Position numbers and translations under genes: made by a program. DNA of 64,000 nt from Elysia chlorotica. Lineage: Eukaryota; Mollusca; Gastropoda; Plakobranchidae. Each line of letters opens with the position of its first letter. Position 1 is the first letter of the stretch. Positions 28,012-39,349 of this stretch are shown piece by piece. A model generated the notes under the pieces. The model made no database searches and was not told the origin of the DNA. It worked only from the letters and a program-made list of their open reading frames with translations. Where the stretch lies: the NCBI GenBank assembly GCA_003991915.1, contig RQTK01000103.1:483411-547410 (forward strand), written 5' to 3'.

Positions 28012-31000
28012 CTCTCCCCATCAGTGTGAACAGTAAAATAAAATGTTTACTGTGCCCTGGCTGCAATTCTTCTGTCTCTCTCTTCAGCAATTGTCAATTT
28101 CACACCTTTTCCTCTTGGAAGGGAGATCCAAGCCTTGTTTCCCTTGCCAATGATAAAAACGTACGACAATCTGGGGAATGCAAAATTTTAGTTTGATTAT
28201 TTTTTGTGTCAGGAGGGGGGCAAAAGAATAGGGGCGAATTAATGGAATCATAAGCAATCAGGTTTAATTCTTTGAGTCACTCCTTCACTAGCCAGCAACT
28301 TGTAAGACACTACCACCAACAAACAGTGTCTTGGAGCCTTATATCAACCTCAGACAAGAATAACCAAACCGCACAGCTAACCTTACTTCCTGTGATCAAG
28401 GCACTCCTCAGTGTAAACTGTATATATTGCACAGCGACGTAGGATGTTTCAAGACAACTGTTTTACTAATAAAACCAATGCCATGTAGCTTTGTTCACTG
28501 CTATGAAAGCAAATGTTTGCAATTACACCTTGCTCGCTTTGTTGTAGATGGACACTCAAGCTAGCTGCCCAGTGAGATTATTCCATTTTGAGTTTAAACT
28601 CAAAATAACGATGCACACAGTTTGATGTGATGTCATTTAATCTGACTAAATATTGCCAAAACATGTTGTATCTTTATACTAACAAAATATTTTATTTTCT
28701 TTAAAAAAAATTTTTTATCCCACAGCATAAAGTAAAGTTATGGTGTTGTTAAAATTATGCCAAAATAAAGTATACATAAAAGCTAATTTTGTTTCCCCTA
28801 AATTGTATGCAGGTAAGACAAATTATGGTCTAGCTTGCGACCGTCCAGGGAATTTAATTTTGCCTTGAATTTGACCATAGATGAACAAAACATGTAACAC
28901 CACGGCTTCGATACAGGCAATATTCAATCATGAGAGTATATTTTAACTGCATACATACACATGCAAACAAAGTGACATATATATCACTTAGCTTAAAAAT
29001 AATACATCAAAGTTATGTGGTAAAATATAAACCTGAAAGTTAAATTTTACCACTATCATGTAGACTTTACACATAATCATGAATCATGATGGTCCAACAG
29101 TAATGCTTTAAAAGTTGTATTGTTATTGCAAATCCTACAGACATGAGATTCAGATTTACTAATTCTGACTGTACACAGTAATGGTCTAAGAAAAGGAAGG
29201 AAAAGTAAGAACTTTATTGTGTTAATTGCATTGAACAAATATTGTTCTATGGAATTTCACCCACAGATGAATTGATTAGAGAAACGCTATTATATCTAAT
29301 TCATGTATCTCATAAGAAATTTGTTCCACTTCCTGCTTTTCAGCAGCTGCTACACGTATTGGTTTCAATTACTTGGCAGAAAAGAAAACTTTTTTTTTAA
29401 TCTCCAGTATGAAATGAAAGGTGATATGATTATGCATAACACCAATCATATGTATCCCCTAAATTGTATGCAGGTAAGACAAATTATGGTCTAGCTTGCG
29501 ACCGTCCAGGGAATTTGATTTTGCCTTGACTTTGACCATAGATGAACAAAGAATGCAACACCATGGCTTCGATTCAGGCATTATTTGATAAAAAAAAAAA
29601 TCTTTAAATGCTGCATAATCTTATCTATAGCATATGCAACATTCCAACAGACAATATAGTTAATAAGGCACTAAGTTTGAAACAAGACTAATAAAGCAGC
29701 TATTAATTTAACTGTGAAGCCAGTTCAATTTTAACCCTCGTAGTGATTACATCGGCCGTAAAGTCGCTGCTGTGGTGTTTCGGCCGATTCGATCGTCCGT
29801 AAAAGGGGCTTTATTTTATAAAGCAGCTATTAACAATTTAAGTGTGAAGCCAGTTCAATTTTAAGACTGACAGCAAGTTGGCTGTAGCTATGTTGGTCAA
29901 ATAACATTGCTTAAGTGTCCCTTACCAGACTACTATCATATACGAGAAAAAAAAAAAAAAAAAAAAAAAGCCTACTGTAACTTCATACGAAGTTAAAAAA
30001 ATAAAATTGTAAGAGAAGGTAGCACATGTATCTCTTTAAAGAAAGCACTGTTCCAAGCAGATCATTATTTCAAATGGTTAAAGTACGGTAGCCCATAAGG
30101 AGAATAAAGCAAGTTTCTGCCTTTGTCCAAGTAGAAAAGTCGCAATTTTTTTCTTTCTCTTTAAATCCTGGCCATATGTGAATTGTATCTAACTTTTAGT
30201 TTGACCAGGTCTCGAATGCAGGATTCTTTGTAACTCCAACCATGAAATGAATGACTTGGTATCAAAGGCACTTTGCTACTATTATTAAATGAGGTTTGGA
30301 GATGAAAGATAAATACTTGAGGAGCAGAGTGAGTGAATTTGTTTTTATGGCATGTCAGCGAGGTAAAGGCTAGCATCACAGCAAATTCCATTATCAGATT
30401 CTGCCTGAAAATGAGACTGATACTTTTTAAATAAAAACACCCTACTTTCTTACCTTGTTGCAAAAGAGTGGCCCATAGCATCCTTAACGTGGACAATGTC
30501 GAAGGATCCTGGATGCCTCTCTCTGTGTGTGATTGTACCAACACGTCCCAAGTTATGGCCTCCAGTAATCATCACCAAGTTGCCTGAGAGAAAACCAACA
30601 AATTATAATTTATTACAAATCTTTTTTTTTTTTTAAGTTTAAAATAAACCATCGACAAGCTCTTTTCACATCCACATTGTAAGTGAACGCTGTATCCCTC
30701 AGTTTGTATGCAAAAAAAGCACTACAGCTTTATTTACGACCGTACGAGGGAAAAATTATATTGCCTTGATTTTGATCACAGAATGACAATTTGCCAATAA
30801 TGTGTCTTCGATACAGGCTCATGGTGTAAAGCAATATCTGACTAAAAAATGACAAAAAGTGTTTCTTTTGTTCTGTTTAATAAATACAATGTTGTGTTTA
30901 AAAAGAAACAACCACTTATCACTACTACAGTTATGACAGCTGAAGTGGGAAGTGGATACATGATCCCCTGCCATAAAGGCGAAAACTTGCCTGCAGGTTA

Positions 31001-34000
31001 AGAGGTAGCAATACCAGGATTCGTAGCTAAAATCTATGGCATATTATTTGTACTTAACAGATATAAGAGAATGATATTAAATTATATAGTTCTTGGCATA
31101 TTTTACCAGTGAAGGAAAATATTTAAACTTAGAAATGTACTGCCCATTCCTTGTGTGAAAGTGAAAATATTTTGTTCATACCTGTATCAAACTTGATATA
31201 ATCCTTCATTTTGCCTGATGCAATGTCAACCATGACAGTGTCGTTTACTTTGACCAATGGGTCAGGGTAACGGATGGTCCTTCCATCATGAGTCACAATA
31301 AATGGAACATTCTTGGGGCCAGTGCTGATCTTGCGCACACGGCAAAGTTTGTACTGTAAATAATTTATATATTCATTAAAGTATGTAATAAATAGGGTTT
31401 GTGTTGGCTTTATTAAAAATGTGTACTAGATTATAGATTTACCCTAATTTAAGGCAGTTGTTAACTTAAACAGCTAACAATGCCAAATGTTTTTTCCTAA
31501 AATATTTTAACTATTTAATTTATATACGTGCAGGCCATTTGAGGTAGTTTCCATGACAAAAAATAGGTATTTTTCAGGAAAAATAGGTACAAACTCAGCT
31601 TTCCTCTGTTAATTGCGTCAGTGTTGATCATGATACACATTCTCAGTTAAAGAGTATGATTCCAATGATAATAACATCAAGTATGATCAAACGCAGTTAA
31701 GAACAATGAGAATCATACTGGAATAATGGTGGGAGCAGAGGAATGGATGCGAAGATTGAGAGATCAGTATTAATCGGACAAATTACTTGTTTGTTTAAAG
31801 TGTGTTAATGAAAGAATAGTAAATGACAGAGAGGGTAGAAGACTGTGATTAAGAGATCGGCATGCGAACAAATTAACTATAAACTACAGCTACGTTCTTT
31901 GTTTGCGAATGTACATAATAACGCATGATAGTGCGAAATGCGTACTTGGTGGTTGACACCAGGTAAAACTCAGATAAATGCATTAACTTCCAAAAGACCG
32001 AGATAATCGAGGACTAGATGTTAAGATATAGAAATGGGTACTATTTATCAAAAGTTCTGTATGTATATTTAATGATAACGGAAACATGTTTTTTTTTTTG
32101 CTTGAAGACTAATGTCAGCATTGTATAGCCTATATTGTGATGAGCCCCAAAACTGTCTGAAGTTTCTGCCACACACAAGGCAGGGCAGGAATATGTGAAC
32201 TCCTTTCTCAGCCAGTCACATACTGACACCAACAAGATCAGTATTAATCGGACAAATTACTTGTTTGTTTGAAGTAGATTCTAGCAGATGATTAATGAAT
32301 AGTAAATGACAGAGAGGGTCGAAGACTATGATAAATGAAGATGAAGAGATCGGTATGCAAACAAATGAACCGATATACTAGAGCTACTTTCTTTGTTTGT
32401 GAAAGTACATAACGCATGATAGCGTGAAAAGCGTATTTGGTGGTTGACACCAAGTAAGATAAAACTCAATATAAAAGCATTAACTTTCAAAAGACGGCGA
32501 TGGTCGAGGACGAGATGTGAAGACAGAGATGGGTACTGTTAAACAAGAGTTCTGTATGTATATTAAATGACAATGGAAACATTTTTTGCTTGAAGTCACG
32601 TCAGCATTGTATAGCCTATATTGTGTGTGAGCCCCAAGACTGTCCGAAGTTTCTGCCACACACGAGACAGGACAGGGATATCTGAACTCCTGTCTCAGCA
32701 AGTCACATAAAACTGACACCAACCCAACCAGCAGGAGAAGAAATCAGACAAGTTATGAGACCTATCCTGAGATTTAAACGGAGGACGAGAGACCAGCAAT
32801 GGCCTCCACTACCACATGTGACATAGCAAATAAGAGTGGAATAGTATGGTAGATTGCATTGAGGTTATTGCAAGTAAAATTACACCTCACTATGAGCTCT
32901 GATAATTCATCAGCAGTTTTTGTTTTTTTTTTCTTTTTTACCTCAGCCTCCTCAGCCTTGATTCTATGGACAACAAATCTGCCCTTGACATCATACAAGA
33001 TTCTGAAGTGCTCATTGGTTTTTTCAATGGTGATCACATCTGAATGAAAAGATGGAAAAAAGGTTGAAATAGTATGGACTATATTTTACAATTTAAACAT
33101 ATCAAAAGGTCAAGAAAGAACGTTAGAGATTGCAAAATTATTTAAAGGGTTTGTTTTAAGCAATGACTGACTATGCTGTAAAGACATTTAAGCACTGTGT
33201 TTGATTAGGCACAATTGCAAATGTGGCTTTCGCAGAGCTGCCAACTTTAGAGAAATCAAATACACGATTTTAAGCGCCATTACTCAAATATCTTTGAGTA
33301 AAATGCAATAATGCGGGAGTGTGTGCGTGTCTGTGTCAAAGGGTGGCAGCAATTGTGCCTAGCTATACAAAATATGTAATTGTATATCTGATTGTGCGAG
33401 AGTAAGAACTGTGATGGGACCGGCACTTGATAGCGAAAATGATTTTAAAACTACATCAGTCTAACAGGTTGTCATAAAAAAAAAGGATTCTTGGAAACTC
33501 TCTGCATAGCACAGGTAAAACAAAGTCTGGGGGTTCCCTGATAGATCGCCAGAAGCGGGATCATAATTACTGATATTACACTTTTTACCGAATATAAGAT
33601 CCACAACTGAACAATTAATAATTCATTGGAGACAGTCGATCCCAATGCCAAGAAGCATAGGGGGTACTAATGAGTCCTTAAAAATGTGGATGGGCCAAGT
33701 AAATAGCTGGGCTAACAGGGCGTTATTGCCGAAAATGGCAGCGAGTACTGAGAGATCGACGGGGCACCTGATTTTTAGCGGGATGCTGTCAAATAATTTT
33801 TTTTTTATTTAACCAGATACAGACGGCGTACTCGAGAGATCAAATATGTGCTAAATATATAAAAATTTCATTATTTTATCCCATTTCCAGTTCACCATAA
33901 GTTAACTTTGTCACGTTTTCTAATTTGCATCATACTTTGAATTCCAACATAAATATCTTAAAATTACCCATGAATCCTGTGGGGTAGGTGTTGTCTGTAC

Positions 34001-35594
34001 GAATCTTTCCATCAACTTTGATGAGCCTTTGCTTGACGATCTTTTTGACTTCTTGGTATGACAGAGCATACCTAAGGCGATTACGGAGAAAAAGAGTCAT
34101 GGGGAAACTCTCACGAGCCTTGTGAGGGCCAGGGCTGGATTTGGGAGCCTGCGAACAAGTTGGAATCGACATTTCAATGAAAGTATTTTTGAAAACTGCT
34201 TGGGATGGCAAAACTTTTTAACATGAATTATACTGGGTTTTCCATACCTTGTCCAGAAGGAAAGTACAAAACTTTACAGAAATAATTCCCTAAAGAGGAC
34301 CAACACTTTTTCTTGCATATAGATCAGCATGCAATAGTGGTGAGGGTATTGGAAGCTTTTTTTCTTTACAGGACCGTCAAAACTTTTTTTAAATTATAAG
34401 TATAAAACTATAATGAACTTCAAGCAAGCTGTGCAAAACGAGTACAAATACACTCGATTTCCCACATGGACACTTGAATAAAAAGTATCTGAACTCAGAA
34501 AGCAACCGAAGTTCATCATTACAAGGGAAAGAGACGCAATTAAAGTAAGATTATTCTCATCAAGTATTGATCAAAAGCCAACTAGCTTTTAAAATTTTTT
34601 TTCTAGATCTTGTACAGTAAATAATAGAAGTTTCTTATGTACCTCTGGTCCAAAAAAACATTCATTATAGCATTATGATAAAAATCAAGGCAGAAATACT
34701 CACAAAGACACCACCAGTCTTGTCCAACATCCATGATTTAGGTGCTGTTAATCGCTTGAGCGACTTTCTACGGCCACGGTAACCCTATGAATGTAGAAGG
34801 AAGAAACAATAATGTAGGCTAGGCTAAAAGTTAAAACTTAAAGGCCTAAATACTAGCAGATTTCAAATTATCTTTAAAATATGCAGTCAGTAGCCTATAC
34901 ACTTAGATATAGATTGAGGTCTAGGCTAGATCTACATGAGCTGAGATAAATGCAAAAACGATAGGCCTAGAATCCCTAGATCTAAAAAAAGGTGAAGACT
35001 ACCAAATAAGTAGTCTTGGCAGATTTGTTCTTATGGAATGAAGCTTCTCATTTAGTGCGGAAACATAGCCTACTAATACAAGTATTTCCAATGCAACAGG
35101 CAAGATTAACGCATAGTAAATGTGGGGCCTAATGTAAGAATCATTTAGAGCAGATCCAGAAATCTAGCCTAAAGGGGCCTCAGTGGGCTAAGGCTAACTT
35201 AGATCCAGATCTAGAAAGTGAAATCTAGTGGAATTAGATTACGATCTAGATCTAGATCTTGGTTCAGATTGTTTACTGTTTATCGTAATTTATTTAATGT
35301 GATAGTCGGGCCAAGGTCTCAATAAACATGTCTTTAGAACCTAAAATCTATCCAAATAGATTTATCACCTAGTCCACTTCCATCAAGTTTACTTGAGAAA
35401 CATGGGCGTTGCGCCTTCTTAGACAAAAATAACAGCTAGGTGGTAAAATTCAAGAATGCCTACGTCTGAATTAAAATAAAAGTTCAATTAGAAGACAAAG
35501 GCATTCTAGTGATTTTTCAGATGTAAACAACAATAACATATTCTAGTGAAGGCTGACATGAACCCACCATATTGAAGCCGAACCGGAAAAGGAA
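28006..35594 (-). CDS. RPS4: 40S ribosomal protein S4 (eS4), 7 exons
   Basis: This gene encodes ribosomal protein eS4 of the small subunit. Coding exons read downward: ATG alone at 35570-35568, then 34784-34704, 34148-33968, 33039-32942, 31353-31182, 30583-30454 and 28170-28047. They total 789 nt, 262 residues plus stop, against 263 residues in vertebrates. The protein follows the family throughout: [87 protein letters not shown]. Phases agree and every intron is GT-AG. The first intron splits the gene directly after the start codon. A polypyrimidine tract precedes the ATG and AATAAA lies at 28006-28011. Introns 5 and 6 contain snoRNA candidates on the same strand, so the gene probably also serves as a snoRNA host. 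The C-terminus ends AARAQ. Confidence 0.97.
28787..28920 (-). ncRNA. H/ACA snoRNA candidate 1 (RPS4 intron 6)
   Basis: This is an intronic H/ACA-type guide RNA candidate of about 134 nt on the host-gene strand. A 5' hairpin is closed by UUGCCU/AGGCAA and has an upper stem CCGUGG/CUAUGG above an internal loop, the layout of a pseudouridylation pocket. Then comes a hinge AAAUUA (H box ANANNA). The 3' hairpin is closed by UUCCCU/GGGGAA with an inner GGUC/GACC helix. Box ACA (28792-28790) follows directly, three nt from the inferred end. The candidate is about 94% identical to the one at 29448-29580 and shows the same boxes and stems as the diverged one at 30688-30820. The rRNA or snRNA target was not determined. 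Confidence 0.82.
29448..29580 (-). ncRNA. H/ACA snoRNA candidate 2 (RPS4 intron 6)
   Basis: This second copy lies in the same intron. Its 5' hairpin is closed by UGCCU/AGGCA. The upper stem CCAUGG/CUAUGG carries a G-U to A-U change relative to copy 1 that keeps the pair. The hinge is AAAUCA, the 3' hairpin is closed by UCCCU/GGGGA, and box ACA is at 29453-29451. Similarity to copy 1 stops near the predicted RNA ends and the flanks are unrelated, which points to selection on the RNA or duplication of just this unit. A small open frame overlapping it on the other strand is not considered a gene. Confidence 0.82.
29731..29813. mobile_element. Small TTAA-flanked MITE, copy 1
   Basis: A short insertion of about 80 bp starts TTAACCCTCGTAGTG and ends AAAAGGGGC followed by TTTA. 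It contains CGGCCG palindromic blocks shared with the element at 47382-47442. A ~45-bp host sequence (AAAGCAGCTATTAA...) is repeated on both sides, so it sits in or made a local duplication. A TTAA target and CCC/GGG ends suggest a piggyBac-type non-autonomous element. That assignment is inference. Confidence 0.5.
30688..30820 (-). ncRNA. H/ACA snoRNA candidate 3 (RPS4 intron 5)
   Basis: This is the most diverged member, alone in the 598-bp intron 5. The 5' lower stem GCCU/AGGC is kept, the upper stem is replaced by CACA/UGUG, the hinge is AUAUAA (fits ANANNA), the 3' lower stem CCCUC/GAGGG is compensated on both sides, and box ACA (30693-30691) follows after AU. The loop blocks AUCGAAG, CGGUCG and UGCAUACAA are shared with the other two copies and may include guide or pocket segments. 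Confidence 0.8.
31762..32812. repeat. ~474-bp tandem duplication in RPS4 intron 4, with SINE parts
   Basis: Copy A (31762-32235) and copy B (32236-32760) align along their length with scattered differences. Each ends in a SINE in minus orientation: truncated at 32100-32235 in copy A, nearly whole at 32590-32812 after copy B. The junction lies inside the SINE of copy A. This points to a duplication whose breakpoint was inside the SINE. Confidence 0.75.
35583..35594 (-). promoter_or_regulatory. RPS4 TOP-like pyrimidine tract
   Basis: On the minus strand the sequence TTCCTTTTCCGG lies about 13-24 nt before the start codon. A pyrimidine run at the cap site (5' TOP) is the usual translational control element of ribosomal protein mRNAs, so transcription probably starts here. 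The start site is inferred from the motif only. Confidence 0.6.
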
Positions 35595-35977
35595 TGTTTA
35601 ATCGCGAATTACAAAAACAAGCCTTGGATAGACCTAATCTGAGGACAACGAAACAAAACAAAGTTCTCATCCTTGTTTTTATTCTCTATACATGTAGAGG
35701 GAGGGAGAGTATTCTTTCCCTCTCTCCGGGTTTAACGTCTCCTAGGTTACCCTGGGGGATCCTATGCGGCGACTTCCTTGTTTTTATTTTTAATTTTTTT
35801 TTAATTTATAATAATATTTATTTCATTGACATACAGTATATTTTGTTTTTAACAACATTATTTAGAAAAGAGGGGAGGGTGATATTTTGTTTTCATGTAT
35901 AAGCCACAAGTTCACAATTTCCATGAAGGCCGCCCAGTTAATGATCTGTCATGTTTTGTGATGCCCTGTGCTTCGAA

Positions 35978-36152
<175 letters not shown>

Positions 36153-36679
36153 GTGGGTTTAATATCACCTAGGTTCCCCTGAGATATACAATAAGGCAAC
36201 AGGCGGCATTGATTGAAGAAAAAAAGCCCAATGTGAAGGCAAAACTGAAGCGCCTGGTGCTTCTCGGTTAACTTTATTTAAAAAGCCAAATCTCTTGAAT
36301 CAATAATGACTTCGTGGGTAAATCCTACCAAGCCTATGTTATAGGAAAACAATCGCTAGAAATAGTGAATTGACCTTCCCACCATATACAAAAAAAAACC
36401 CATAATTGCTTGGATAATAGTGGATAAAACATGACATTGTATAATATTTTGCTTCATGTTGGACAAAAGTTGTCCACATTCGTGAGAAAACAATTTCGTT
36501 GTCTATAATGTATAACTTAAGTTATCTATTAATATAAATACTTGTATTAGTTTATCTGTGAATGATGACCAAAGTCGTCGTGATGACCGAACCCGCCCCT
36601 AACATTAATGGGTGTTGCTTTTTTTCCACCCGTCTCTTAAATTCTTTCTACAGTGTTATCTAAGACTGTTAGAAGGTGA

Positions 36680-38330
36680 TTTCACCCCTGTTTACATGAG
36701 GCGAGAGAGGTGGGGAGGACAAACTGCAATTGGTGGAGATCAGCCGTTATCCGACCTTTATTGTAAGCCTTCAGCAGTTGTGCTTTCAAGATCAGCAGGT
36801 CGGTTGTTGTCGGGGTTTTTTTCTGGGCATCTCTTCTGACTTTTCTGATTGGAGCAAGTTTCTTATTAGAAGGGTTTCTTTTGTATTCGACGAACGCTTC
36901 TCGTTTGATTGAGATAATTGGATTTAGATCCACCATCTCTGCCTCAAACCAATTTAGGCTCTACTTAAGTACTTCTCTTGCTTGTCCGTTTTGTCCATGG
37001 CAGAGTTGTAGATGGCGTGATGAATGTGTCCCCACCTCTCGTCCGCCGTGTTACTTGGACAGTCTTCGAGAGTCTACTGTGGTGAGTTTGCAAAGCGCGC
37101 GTATGCATACTGAACTCGACCCGACATATCCACAGGGACAATCACCGCACTGGTCACGTACATTCTTTTAAGCGTCGAATACGTGTAGGGTAGGGTATGT
37201 CTAAGTTTAGCACTCTTCGCGATTGTAATAATTTCCACTGCACAATAGGAAGTTTCTGATCGCAGTTTTGTCTGTTCAACAAAACAAACTTCTTGCAGAC
37301 GGCTGCTTTGTATGGACACCCAGGAGACAGGTGAGTTCGTTTTTTTCGACATATTTTGTATATTGAATTTGTTAAATGTGTTTTTTTTATTCGTGTTTGA
37401 GGCTATAATATATTATTTACATGCAGGTTGTTGGATTTGTTAAATGCGGTTTCATATTCGTGTTTGCGGCTATGTTTGTTATAAATACTTAGGTATTTTT
37501 TGTTAACACAAAATGCCGAAAACTAAAAATACTTCATGGGCGGATCAATAAAGTTCGTATCTTAAATATTAATTTAATTTTGAGGCGGATGTTCTCTTTC
37601 TCATCAACCTATGCGGGAATTGCTCATGAGATGGCAGGCATTATAGGCGCAAGAAGCATTTGGCTTTTCGGCAAGTAAATGCAAATTCGTTCTTGTACCT
37701 GTATAAAAGGTGTCTTGGCTGTGTTAATTTGTGTCAGGTCCTCCTATCTGCTTTAGAGTTGGTGATCCACTTGGTAGGATGTGTACATGCATAACCCGAG
37801 TGGTCTTTGCCACTTTTCATTCATCTTGCCAGTGCCAACGTGTACGATGCAACGAGACCAATAGCCGTTGTCGACTTTGACACGGACGTTGAAACCTCTT
37901 AGAAGACACATACTCTCTGTTGCAGAGATCGCAATGATAGTGATGCCCAGTTCCTGGTAGAACCCATTCTTTACCTCAGAACAGGAGCTGAGCGTTAGGG
38001 CGAAGGCACCCAAGATGTTCACTGGGCCCGATTAGCTAAAGAGGTACAGGGAGAAGATTCTTAGCGTGCCTTGAAATAGAACAGCTGTCTGTTCTTCACT
38101 GCCAGTCCTATACCATGAATACGTGGCTTCTCATGTTCATGGTCTTACCAGAAGAATTTGTAGTCGTACTTTCTGAGACTGTCGATGGATGCCAGCCTGG
38201 TTTGTTGCAAGGCTGCTATGTCGATGTCGAGCCTCTTGAGCTCACGGTTTATAGTGGTTGCCTTTCTCTCATCATCGGAAAGGCCATGACCCATGGCACT
38301 AACGTTTGGTGTAACCAGGCTGGCGACTAG
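36680..38330 (-). mobile_element. Decayed RTE-type LINE fragment
   Basis: The minus strand encodes scattered pieces of an RTE-clade endonuclease ORF, of the kind often annotated as craniofacial development protein 2-like. From 5' to 3': a segment reading LDIDIAALQQTRLASIDSL near 38237-38149; a piece with KNGFYQEL, then LLRGFNVRVK (the LGDFNAR block) at about 37990-37860; then the linker domain NTADERWGHIHHAIYNSA (about 37060-37000) and REAFVEYKRNPSNKK (36900-36850). Stops and frame changes separate them. The endonuclease Asp of GDFNAR is Gly here. No reverse transcriptase core was recognised. This is a non-functional relic. Confidence 0.7.
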
Positions 38331-38864
38331 ATCCTCATAGAGAATCCTTAACTGCGATGGGTCCCATTACATAAAATGTGGAGAATTCAACGTGTTCACT
38401 GACACTGACGCAACCAGTAAGGACAGCCCCTTGGCGGCCTGAAAAAAGCCTACCTATCACTTAATTACACCATGAAAAGTGCGCCTAAATCGATGAATTT
38501 GTTTGTTTTGTTGTTGTTTTTGTATTGCGAACTAACGAACAAGAAGATGATAATGGCAACTAAGCCTGTATCGCAAAATATTTCATAGGTTCGAACGAAT
38601 CTCAACATAACTGGTGCCTCTGTTTCTGTATTCTTCTGTAAATGTATCACACGTTAAGTATTTGACATCTTTGGGTGGCATTAAAAAATTCCAATCTACA
38701 CTTTTTGCGCTTTTAAGAAAAGTGCAATAAAAAGTTTGGACTATCACAGTCATTAAGGGTCTTTAGTTTTATAACTAGGCTGCCAATCTCTGCAGTTATA
38801 AATGTGATGGTTCTTTTATTCAGATAGAACCTTTTTATGCACGCATCTATTGACCGCTAGTTTA

Positions 38865-39270
38865 AGGGGCCATTTAGATTAACAGTTAATTCACCCACAA
38901 AGTTTCGGTTGAACTGCCAAGCCTTCAAACTGGGTCACGGTTTGACTAGCAGTTTGTCGGTGAGAGAGGATCCGTTTACACTGTCAGTCCATGGACTCAG
39001 CTGTTGCTGCTTTGCGCAAAATTCAAACGTCAACAAAAATTAATGGCTGACGCAAACTACTTGGCTGATTTAGCAGCATTCGTTGTACTTAAAGCTAAAA
39101 ATAAAACGAGAAAGAGGACCATCTGGGCTAAAAAATGGCTTTCAAAAAGAAGTATATACACACACACGAATATTCTTGAAGAATTGCGTGCCTATCCAGC
39201 AGACTTCAATCTCTGCCAGAATGTTTCTGTGTGGGTTCGAACCCCGGTCAGAAAATCTGCTAGGTGATAA
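38865..39270 (+). mobile_element. PIF/Harbinger-like DNA transposon fragment
   Basis: An open stretch from 39004 encodes RKRTIWAKKWLSKRSIYTHT followed by NILEELRAYPADF. This resembles the N-terminal segment of PIF/Harbinger (ALP1-like) transposases, where a basic Arg-rich block, WL-RR and an LLxELR motif precede the nuclease. Upstream, GGGGCCATTTAGATTAAC at about 38869 resembles a Harbinger-type terminal repeat. The DDE nuclease is absent, so this is a truncated relic. The family call rests on one short motif. Confidence 0.42.
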
Positions 39271-39306
39271 CATTTTGAAGTTTATTTGAGACACACTCTC
39301 TCTCTC

Positions 39307-39345
<39 letters not shown>

Positions 39346-39349
<4 letters not shown>

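Noticed and set aside
30161-30544. A 127-codon minus-strand open frame
   Set aside because: It overlaps RPS4 exon 6 in another frame. The RPS4 reading with family identity takes precedence.
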